Origin: JAQBDA01 sp963709875
GTDB taxonomy: Bacteria; Chloroflexota; Anaerolineae; Anaerolineales; UBA4823
Assembly: GCA_963709875.1 (NCBI GenBank)
Contig: CAVPYB010000011.1
Span: 538,484-602,483 of the forward strand
DNA: 64,000 nt
Reading direction: 5' to 3'
Positions within the stretch are counted from its first letter, which is position 1. Each line of letters starts with the position of its first letter. This document shows positions 1-7,080 of the stretch, in pieces. The position numbers and the translations under genes were made by a program. A model generated the notes under the pieces. It was not told where the DNA came from and did no database searches. It saw only the letters and a program-made list of their open reading frames with translations.

Positions 1-855
1 CAGCTAACTGCGTTCTCGAAAGGTATCCCTTTCGCGCCCACAGATTTAAATCCCCCAACGCTTGCCGGCCGCTTGAAACGGGTCTACCTACCACAGTGGC
101 TGGTGGATGTCGGGGTCAAGGCGGGTTGGCAGATGGAAGCCGGATTCGATTACGATGTGGTCAGCCACCAGGAACGCTACAGCGATACCGGTGGCGGCTG
201 GTCAACCCGCGAGGTGAAGGAGACACGCGTTCGCTGGGAACCGCGCCAGGGCAACCTGGATCGCAGCTACCCCAACCGGACAGCCCCTGCCCTCGAAACT
301 CACGACCGGCTGCGCGGCCAACTTGGAGAGTTCGACCTAGCCGCAGCCAAGCAATACCAAAGCCAGGCTGCGCAGGAAGCATTTGTGCGCCTGCCAGACC
401 GAGATCAGACCAATGCCTGGCCGGAGGTAATCCCCGGACTCCAGGCGGCTGCAGCGAAGGAATGCCAGATGGCTGCCGGAGCCGACCACCAGCGCGATTT
501 CCGCTGGCAGCCGGATTTCCACAACCAGAACTGGACGCTGCTTCTACGACCTGTATTCACAAGCTACTACCTGGACGACCAAAACCAGCCCCAGCCGGTG
601 CTCATCAACGGACAGACCGGGCAGGTCAGCGGCAAGCGGCGCGCCTCCATGAAGCGTGCTCAGCGTACTTCGCTGGTAACCCTGGCGGCTGCTGCAGTGA
701 TATTCCTGTTCAGCGTACTGTTCCTCCTGGGGGGAATTGCACTGCCTGTCCTGGTGCCGTTCGGTGGTCTGGGTCTGTTCATCGCTATACTGGTGGGTCT
801 GGGGGCGATCATCCCACCCGTGCTGGTCTGGCAGTTTAACCGTTCTAACCGTTGA
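1..855 (+). CDS. Membrane-anchored hypothetical protein, 5' end outside the window
   Basis: The reading frame is open from base 1, so the start lies upstream; a TTG at 73 is only an internal candidate. The visible ~284 residues comprise a soluble part rich in Trp, Tyr and Arg (a GGWSTREVKETRVRWEPR block stands out) followed by two closely spaced hydrophobic helices near the C-terminus (roughly the last 60 residues) and a short basic tail. The soluble block resembles the C-terminal part of zinc-ribbon-containing membrane proteins that are sometimes mis-named PriA in Chloroflexota; any zinc ribbon would lie in the missing N-terminal part. No catalytic motif is visible and I assign no function. 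It is followed 31 bp downstream by another membrane protein on the same strand. Confidence 0.75.
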   Translation, partial: QLTAFSKGIPFAPTDLNPPTLAGRLKRVYLPQWLVDVGVKAGWQMEAGFDYDVVSHQERYSDTGGGWSTREVKETRVRWEPRQGNLDRSYPNRTAPALETHDRLRGQLGEFDLAAAKQYQSQAAQEAFVRLPDRDQTNAWPEVIPGLQAAAAKECQMAAGADHQRDFRWQPDFHNQNWTLLLRPVFTSYYLDDQNQPQPVLINGQTGQVSGKRRASMKRAQRTSLVTLAAAAVIFLFSVLFLLGGIALPVLVPFGGLGLFIAILVGLGAIIPPVLVWQFNRSNR

Positions 856-886
856 TGGAAAATGGGTATCGCCGCTCAGCCGGTGA

Positions 887-2308
887 ATGTTGATGTTATT
901 TAACCCCATCCTATTGGAAGTGTTGACGTTTGGACTGACGCTTTGGCTCGGTCTGTACCTGCTCGCCCGCAGCCATGCCGGGCATGGGCTTTTTCTGACC
1001 GGGATCGGATTGTGCAGCTATGCGCTGGCGCTGGCCTCAGGGACATTGCTTACGCTCACCGCCGGGGACGGTCCTGCTGTCCTGTTGGTACGCTTGCAGT
1101 GGATATTTCTATCCCTGCCGGCTTTTTTCTGGGCTGGGGCGATTTTGCGCATGTCGGAGATCGAAGGATCGATCCAGCCTCGCCTGCGCAGGGGGTTGAA
1201 TACCCTCCTGCTGGTCGCAGCTCTTAGTGCTATCTTGCTGCTTTCTTTCGCCAGTGTGCAGTACGGCAGCCGCCGGGGCAGTATCTCAGCCGCGTACCCG
1301 CTTTTTGCAGCCGTCGTGATCGTCCCGTTGCTGGTGGGGTTATGGTCGATACGCTACGTCTTCTCTGCCTTCCGCAGCCGCAAACCCTACCTTCTGTTGG
1401 TCCTGGCCGGGTTGCTCTTTACCACGGTGATCGTTGTCTTAGTGCTGCCGCTAGATTGGTTACCCATAAATTGGCTGCCATCTAGCTGGCTGGTGCTGGC
1501 GGGGAGCTTTGACCTGCTGCTGCTCGGGCTGTCGATCGCCGTGCTCGACTCTTACGAGGAGGGGGAAGCCGTACTGCCGGACATGTCCCGCTCCCTGGGA
1601 ATGGCTGCACTGGCGAGCCTGGTATTCGGCGGGCAGGTTGTGCTGCTGATGTATCTGGTGACCGGGCTGACCGCCGGCACGCTTTCGCTGCTCCTGGGGA
1701 CACTGGCTGCGGCTATCCTTTGGCAGACCTTTTCAGATCCGATCCAGGCGCTGCTCGACCGCTTCGCATTTAGATCACAGCCGGAAATGGTATCCGAAAG
1801 GGCTGCAATGCGTGCAGAAAGCCGCATCCTGACCCGTATGGATGTACATGTCGATCCTGCTGCAGTCGATGAAGAAGAGTTCGCCCGTCTTACCCGGCGC
1901 GCCCTCAGCCACTACAATGACCTGCCCCGCCTGGCAAGCAGCCCGCTGACCCGCTTGCCGATCATCGAAGCCCGCTTGCTCGAACGCGGGGCTGGCGGGG
2001 AGACGCTGGAAGGTGCCGCAGAGCTGAAAGCAATCCTGGCTGAGAGCATCAATAAACTTAAGCCACGCCAGAAGGGCGCCTTTGGCACCTCCGATGAGTG
2101 GCGCTTCTACAACGCGCTGTACTTCCCATATGTCGTCGGGTTGAGACCTTACAGCCGGCGAGAGCAGCTCGAAACGCTGGATGAAGCTGACCGGGAAGCC
2201 TTCGAATGGTTTAGGACCTTTGTCCCGGAGCGCACACTGTATAACTGGCAGAATGCGGCTGCCCGGTTGGTCGCCCAAGACCTGCGCGAGCGCTCGAACT
2301 GGCAGTAA
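887..2308 (+). CDS. Polytopic membrane protein with cytoplasmic C-terminal domain
   Basis: A 473-residue protein with about nine hydrophobic segments in the first ~290 residues, then a ~180-residue charged soluble domain. The arrangement of the membrane part recalls the 7TM sensor module found at the N-terminus of some histidine kinases, but the soluble part has no H, N or G box, so it is not a kinase. The tail contains many Arg/Glu and a conserved-looking YNALYFPYVVGLRPYSRR stretch of unknown role. A second ATG lies two codons downstream and neither has a strong ribosome-binding site. Same strand as the preceding membrane protein, so the two may be co-transcribed. Function unknown. Confidence 0.75.
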   Translation: MLMLFNPILLEVLTFGLTLWLGLYLLARSHAGHGLFLTGIGLCSYALALASGTLLTLTAGDGPAVLLVRLQWIFLSLPAFFWAGAILRMSEIEGSIQPRLRRGLNTLLLVAALSAILLLSFASVQYGSRRGSISAAYPLFAAVVIVPLLVGLWSIRYVFSAFRSRKPYLLLVLAGLLFTTVIVVLVLPLDWLPINWLPSSWLVLAGSFDLLLLGLSIAVLDSYEEGEAVLPDMSRSLGMAALASLVFGGQVVLLMYLVTGLTAGTLSLLLGTLAAAILWQTFSDPIQALLDRFAFRSQPEMVSERAAMRAESRILTRMDVHVDPAAVDEEEFARLTRRALSHYNDLPRLASSPLTRLPIIEARLLERGAGGETLEGAAELKAILAESINKLKPRQKGAFGTSDEWRFYNALYFPYVVGLRPYSRREQLETLDEADREAFEWFRTFVPERTLYNWQNAAARLVAQDLRERSNWQ

Positions 2309-2435
2309 ATGGCAGTATTTTGTATCGACTTGGCACAATAAATTTGTGTAGCATGGGATTGTCGCATAGAGATCGGCACTAATAATGACCGCTGATCTGT
2401 CTCGAGACAAATCCACATTCACAAGGAGTAATCCC

Positions 2436-2849
2436 ATGGACGCACAAATCGTTCGATCAACCCCCAAAACCAACCTGCTGCGCACAGCCCTGAAAGCCAA
2501 CGCGGTCTTTTCGGCGCTCAGTGGACTGGTCTTTACTCTGGATTCAGCTATCCTGGCTGAACTGACCGGCATCCAACCGCCGTTGGTCTTTGTCATTGTT
2601 GGCTTGCCGCTGGTTGTATATGGTGTGCTGATCTGGATGCTGGCGGCTCAGGATGAGGTCAACCCCAACCAGGTACGCGCCGTGATCATCGCCGACATAG
2701 CCTGGGTGGTGGGGAGCATCATCCTGCTCCTGTCCGGCTGGCTGCCTCTGACCAGCGCCGGGAAATGGACGGTAGCCTTGCTGGCAGATGCAGTCGCTAT
2801 TCTGGCAGTCCTGCAGTACCTCGGTCTCAAGCGCATGTTGGCGGAGTGA
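2436..2849 (+). CDS. Small four-helix membrane protein
   Basis: The start is chosen at the ATG at 2436 because AAGGAG lies at 2423-2428, at good spacing; an upstream in-frame ATG at 2385 has no such site. The 137-residue product has four predicted hydrophobic helices (about residues 15-37, 46-68, 80-100 and 105-127) separated by short loops. No cysteine pairs, metal ligands or charged helix residues suggest a transport or redox role. It resembles the small four-helix membrane proteins of unknown function that are common in Chloroflexota and Bacteroidota. It is the last gene of a plus-strand run and converges on hutH. Confidence 0.75.
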   Translation: MDAQIVRSTPKTNLLRTALKANAVFSALSGLVFTLDSAILAELTGIQPPLVFVIVGLPLVVYGVLIWMLAAQDEVNPNQVRAVIIADIAWVVGSIILLLSGWLPLTSAGKWTVALLADAVAILAVLQYLGLKRMLAE

Positions 2850-2971
2850 GACTCCGCAGAAAACATCGCCTTCTATGAAATCATCACCGAGCGCTGTACT
2901 CCAACGATGGTCTGCAGCGCTCGGCATTGCTTCCTTGCGAAGTGGAATGATATCGCCATTTAGGTGTTTGC

Positions 2972-4496
2972 TTATCCCAGACTGCCCACCTCGGCCTCGA
3001 CCGCCTCCAGGATCGCGCAGGATTTCACCAATTCCATCATCGCATTGTGATCCGGATACAGCGGGCGGTCCACATCCAGGTGGTCGACGTGCTGGCGGAT
3101 GACCTGCCGGGCTTTCTGCACCCCCTTACCAGGGGTGAATTCGCGGAAATCCAGCGCCTGAGCAGCAGCCATAAACTCGATCCCCAGCACGCCGTAAGCA
3201 TTCTGCATGATCTGGGCGTTCTTGATGGCGGTGTTCATACCCATCGAGACGAAATCCTCCTGGTCGGCTGCAGCGGGGATCGACTGGATGCTGGCGGGCA
3301 TCGAAAGGATGCGCTGCTCGACGATCAGGCTGTCGGCGGTGTATTGGCTGAGCATCATGCCGGAGAACATGCCGGCTCCTTTAGTCAGGAAATCGGGCAG
3401 CCCCTGCGAGAGGCAGCTGTTGGTCAGGCGGTTCATACGCCGCTCGGACAGCACGCAGATCATGGTGATGGCGGCTCCGGCCATATCCATCGGCAAAGAG
3501 ACCGGCGAGCCCTGGAAGTTCGCCCCGGTCAGTGTTAGACTGGTATTCCGGCAGGAAGATCGGGTTGTCGCCGACACCATTCAGCTCGATCTCGACCTGG
3601 CTGCGGGCGTAAGCGACTGCATCGTGGGCGGTGCCGATTACCTGCGGGGACGAGCGCATCGAGTAAGCATCCTGCACTTTGGTCTTCATTTTTCCGGTGG
3701 TCAGGTCGCTGCCCGAAATGCATTTCATGATCGCCTGCGCCGAGCGCACGGCTCCCGAGAAGCCGCGCAGCGCGTGCAGTCGGATGTCGTAAGGCTTCAG
3801 GTTCGCCAGCAGCGCTTCCAGGCTCATGGCGCAGGCGATCTCGGCCTGCTTCAACCAGCGGTTCATGTCATACAGGTGCAGGGCGCTCATAGCGGTCAGC
3901 AGATTGGAACCGTTGATGGCCGCCAGCCCATCACGTGCCAGCAGGTCTGGGACCGGGATGCCGGCGCGCCGCATGGCGACATCTCCCGGCAATCGCTCGC
4001 CCTGGTAGAATGCCTCTCCTTCACCCATCAGCAGCAGTGCCAGCTGCGCCATCGGCGCCAGGTCGCCGCAGGCACCCACCGAGCCTTTCTGGCATACCAC
4101 CGGGGTGACACCTTTGTTGAGCATCTCGATCAGAGTCAGGGTGATCTCCGGACGGCAGCCTGAATTGCCGTGCGCGTGCACATTGATGCGCCCCGCCATT
4201 GCCCCGCGCACGTACTCAAGCGGTGCCGGCTCGCCAATCCCTGCGGCATGGTTGTAGATCAGGTAGCGTTGGAACTCTTTGACCTGATCGTCATCCAGGA
4301 TCACCTCCGAGAACTCGCCGATGCCGGTATTGGTGCCGTACATGATCTCGCGCGCGGCCAGCTTTTCCTCCAGCATCGTCCGGCAGACTTTGATGCGTTC
4401 CAGGGCATCTGGGTGGAGAGCTACTTTTTCTCCATGCCTGGCGATACGTACCAGTTTCTCGATGGTCAAACCGGAGCCGTCTAATGTGATGGTCAT
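2972..4496 (-). CDS. hutH: Histidine ammonia-lyase family protein (frameshifted)
   Basis: Histidase converts L-histidine to urocanate and ammonia using an MIO cofactor made autocatalytically from an Ala-Ser-Gly tripeptide. The N-terminal ~320 residues and the C-terminal ~185 are in different frames; the switch is near 3540, between NPIFLPEYQ and LTLTGANFQGSPV, and one extra base explains it. The joined length (~508 aa) is normal for the family. Family residues are visible: YGTNTGIGEFSEV near the N-terminus, the histidine of NHAAGIGEP (expected in histidases rather than PALs), and SERR in the C-terminal half. The MIO motif reads GACGDLAPM, with cysteine (TGC) where serine is expected. No other hut gene lies nearby, so the substrate is inferred. 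Start supported by AGGAGAC just upstream. Confidence 0.85.
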
Positions 4497-4519
4497 TCTT
4501 GTCTCCTGAATAAAATTCG

Positions 4520-4576
4520 TAGGACTTACGCACTTGGGGGAGGGTTGCGATTACCCCGTGAACTGCGGAATTTCTA
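4520..4576. repeat. Short TIR-bounded palindromic element, copy A
   Basis: The ends TAGGACTTACGCA and TGCGGAATTTCTA are imperfect inverted repeats (three mismatches). The same ends, better conserved, bound the element at 59611-59703, and both copies share the inner blocks TTRGGGGAG and CCYCGTGAACTGCG-like sequence. It lies between hutH and ychF. The remaining ~90 bp to the ychF stop contain an ATCCGTGTCC-type phrase also seen near 23790, a second low-copy intergenic repeat fragment. Confidence 0.5.
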
Positions 4577-4664
4577 ATTCGGATATCGTTAGACGCAGAT
4601 AATACGAGGTCAGACCAATGCGCCTTGTAATCCGTGTCCCTCTGCGTTCATCCGTGTCCTATAT

Positions 4665-5765
4665 TCATACATTGAATCGGAAGAAGATCACATCCCCATC
4701 CTGGACCAGGTATTCCTTGCCCTCCAGGCGCATCAGACCGGCGGCTTTCACCGCCCCATCGCTGCCGTATTTCACGAATGTCTCGTAGGGGATTACCTCG
4801 GCACGGATGAAACCACGTTCAAAGTCGGTATGGATCGCTCCGGCGGCTCTGGGCGCTGTCGTCCCGACCGGGACGGTCCAGGCGCGCACCTCATTCTCGT
4901 TCTTGGTGAAGAAGCTGATCAGGTGCAGTGCCTGGAAGCTCTTCTGTATGACCTGTTCCAGACCGCAGCACTCAGCCTCGACCAGCTCCATGAATTCCTG
5001 CCTCTCCTCGGCTGTCATCTCCAGCATGTCCGCTTCCAGTCGGGCGGAGAGCACGACCACCTCTGCCCCCTGCTCGTCTGCCACCTGGAAGACAGCCTCC
5101 AGATATGGGTTCTGGGGTCCAAACCCGGTCTCATCGACATTTGCGGCATAGATGACCGGCTTGGCGGTCAGGAAACGCATTTCCCGTACCAGCGCCTGGA
5201 TGGTTTCGCTGCCCAGCTCCGCAGAACTGGAGACCGGGCTGCCGGTCTGCAGGTGCTCCCTGAGCCTGTGGGCGGCATCCAGGGTTGGGATCAATTTCTT
5301 GTCTCCCTTAACTGCGCTGCCCAGTCGCTCGAGCTTGCGTTCCAGCTGCTGCAGGTCGGAGAGAACCAGCTCGAGGTTGATGATCTCGATGTCCGTGCGT
5401 GGGTCGGGCTGGTCGCTGACATGCACAACATTGGGGTCGTCGAAGCAGCGCACCACGTGGACGATGGCATCGGTATTGCGGATCTGGTCCAGGAACTGGT
5501 TGCCCAGACCTTCTCCGTGGCTGGCGCCCTTTACCAATCCGGCGATATCGACGAATTCTATCGTGGCGTGGATTGCAGCAGGCACCTTCACCAGCGCTTG
5601 CAGCTTTTCTAAGCGTGGATCGGGCAGGGGGACGACCGCCCGGTTGGGTTGGATGGTTGTGAAGGGGAAATTCGCCACCTGAGCTTGCTGCACACCGCTC
5701 AGGGCGTTGAAGGTAGTGCTTTTGCCGACGTTAGGCAGCCCGACGATGCCGATGCTGAGCGACAT
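4665..5765 (-). CDS. ychF: Redox-sensitive ribosome-binding ATPase YchF/OLA1
   Basis: A 366-residue Obg-family P-loop protein of normal length. Motifs in order: G1 GLPNVGKST at the N-terminus, switch region with the TTIQPN threonine, G3 DIAGLVKGAS, and G4 replaced by NVDE, the family hallmark that switches specificity from GTP to ATP. A TGS domain forms the C-terminal ~80 residues and ends in YLVQDGDVIFFRFNV. The family binds ribosomes and affects translation and oxidative stress response. It is a single gene, convergent with nothing and divergent from the DMT permease; a long palindrome sits in the shared upstream region. The reading frame is intact. Confidence 0.95.
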   Translation of the reverse strand: MSLSIGIVGLPNVGKSTTFNALSGVQQAQVANFPFTTIQPNRAVVPLPDPRLEKLQALVKVPAAIHATIEFVDIAGLVKGASHGEGLGNQFLDQIRNTDAIVHVVRCFDDPNVVHVSDQPDPRTDIEIINLELVLSDLQQLERKLERLGSAVKGDKKLIPTLDAAHRLREHLQTGSPVSSSAELGSETIQALVREMRFLTAKPVIYAANVDETGFGPQNPYLEAVFQVADEQGAEVVVLSARLEADMLEMTAEERQEFMELVEAECCGLEQVIQKSFQALHLISFFTKNENEVRAWTVPVGTTAPRAAGAIHTDFERGFIRAEVIPYETFVKYGSDGAVKAAGLMRLEGKEYLVQDGDVIFFRFNV

Positions 5766-5876
5766 GGGTCACCTCGGAAATGTGACGGATGCGTAGGAAT
5801 ATTGCATTGCTCATCCATTATACAGGAGAATGCATTTTGGTTAAATAACTGATGTTAAGCCGATCAAGGGGAAATT

Positions 5877-5915
5877 GGGGGTATTTGGGCGTGCGTCGCA
5901 CGCCCAAATACCCCC
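5877..5915. repeat. Near-perfect 39-bp palindrome in divergent intergenic region
   Basis: Two 19-bp arms (5877-5895 and 5897-5915; left arm GGGGGTATTTGGGCGTGCG) are exact inverted repeats around one base. It lies between the divergently transcribed ychF and the DMT permease, so it is not a simple terminator for either. Its base composition (GGGTRTTTKGGCG core) resembles the hairpin inside the element at 59638-59675, suggesting one family of mobile hairpins. Confidence 0.6.
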
Positions 5916-5968
5916 ACATCCTACTGGCTGTGTAATGTCTATTAAATAATTAGCCCGCCCTGAACGGG

Positions 5969-5974
5969 TATAAT
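5969..5974 (+). promoter_or_regulatory. Candidate -10 box for the DMT permease
   Basis: A perfect TATAAT lies 33 bp upstream of the chosen ATG at 6007, and the Shine-Dalgarno AAGGAG (5990-5995) falls between them. No convincing -35 hexamer is visible in the AT-rich stretch before it. Confidence 0.45.
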
Positions 5975-6006
5975 TGCTCCGTTTGTTCGAAGGAGCCCAG
6001 GAATAC

Positions 6007-6951
6007 ATGACTGCCATTTCAGCGAAGCTTTCGCGCTACAGCCAGGGGTACTTGATCTGCCTGGCAGCCACAATCACCTGGTCGTTTACGGCCATATTCA
6101 TCAGCTACCTCACCAGCCGCTACCTCATGCCGCCGCTCCTGCTGGCATTCTGGCGCGACCTGCTGGTCGCGGCCGCGTTAGGCTTGGTCTTCCTATTTGG
6201 AAGGTCGCAGCTGCTGCGCCTCGACCGGGGCAGCCTGCCCTTTATGGTTGCTTATGGACTGGTTCTGGCGCTGTTCAACTCGACCTGGACGGTCTCGGTG
6301 GTGTACAACGGGGCGGCTGTATCGACGGTCCTGGCATACAGCTCGGCGGCGTTCACGGCACTGCTTGGCTGGAGGCTGTACGGCGAGAGCCTGGGTTGGC
6401 GAAAGATCGCAGCCGTGGTGCTGAGCATTTCCGGTACGGTGCTTGTGGCTGGCGCTTATAATCCCGCGGTCTGGCAGCTCAATCCGCTCGGTGTGCTCAC
6501 TGGCTTGCTCTCCGGGGCAGCGTTTGCCGGCTACAGCACGATGGGCAAAGCCTCCGCCCGGAGGGAGATCAACCCATGGACAACTTTATTTTATGCGTTC
6601 CTGTTTGGGGCGCTGTTCATCCTGCTCTTCAACCTGGTCCCCGGCTGGCTGCCGGATGGGCTTGCCTCAACAAATCTCCTCTGGTTGGGAGGCGCATGGG
6701 AGGGCTGGCTGGTGCTGATCCTGCTGGCTGTCGGACCTACCATCGGCGGATATGGTCTGTACATGGTCAGCCTGGGCTACCTGCCAGTCAGCGTCGCCCA
6801 GCTGATCGCTACCCTCGAGCCGGTGCTGACCGCCATTTGGGCTTTCCTGCTGTTGGGGGAGATGATGGGCGCTCTGCAGATTGCCGGCAGTGCGCTGATA
6901 CTCTCAGGCGTGCTGCTGCTGCGTACCCGTGAAGAGCAGATTGTCGGGTAA
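6007..6951 (+). CDS. DMT-superfamily permease with two EamA domains
   Basis: A 314-residue membrane protein with ten predicted helices in two homologous five-helix EamA units (about residues 12-145 and 160-305), the standard architecture of drug/metabolite transporters such as RhaT/YdcZ-like or amino-acid exporters. Each unit ends in the typical Glu-Pro or Gly-rich helix (TLEPVLTAIWAFLLLGE in the second). The substrate cannot be read from sequence. The start at 6007 is preferred over an upstream TTG because AAGGAG precedes it by 11 bases. A strong hairpin follows the stop and also ends the convergent helicase operon. Confidence 0.9.
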   Translation: MTAISAKLSRYSQGYLICLAATITWSFTAIFISYLTSRYLMPPLLLAFWRDLLVAAALGLVFLFGRSQLLRLDRGSLPFMVAYGLVLALFNSTWTVSVVYNGAAVSTVLAYSSAAFTALLGWRLYGESLGWRKIAAVVLSISGTVLVAGAYNPAVWQLNPLGVLTGLLSGAAFAGYSTMGKASARREINPWTTLFYAFLFGALFILLFNLVPGWLPDGLASTNLLWLGGAWEGWLVLILLAVGPTIGGYGLYMVSLGYLPVSVAQLIATLEPVLTAIWAFLLLGEMMGALQIAGSALILSGVLLLRTREEQIVG

Positions 6952-7045
6952 TCGTCTGGCAAGCGTAGGGCAGGGGTCAAGCAATTTCGTTGGGTGTTTG
7001 GTAAGATGGAGGCGATGGACGATTTCTTGTCTTCTCCTCCTTAGT

Positions 7046-7074
7046 GAGAGCCGGGATTGGCGCACCCGGCTCTC
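7046..7074. terminator. Bidirectional hairpin terminator
   Basis: GAGAGCCGGG and CCCGGCTCTC form a perfect 10-bp stem with a 9-base loop, followed by AACATTTTAG on the plus strand. It sits between the convergent DMT permease and helicase genes. Confidence 0.7.
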
Positions 7075-7080
7075 AACATT

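Noticed and set aside
3207..4163. 318-codon plus-strand ORF within hutH
   Set aside because: It lies antisense to conserved histidase motifs; no ribosome-binding site or recognised domain.
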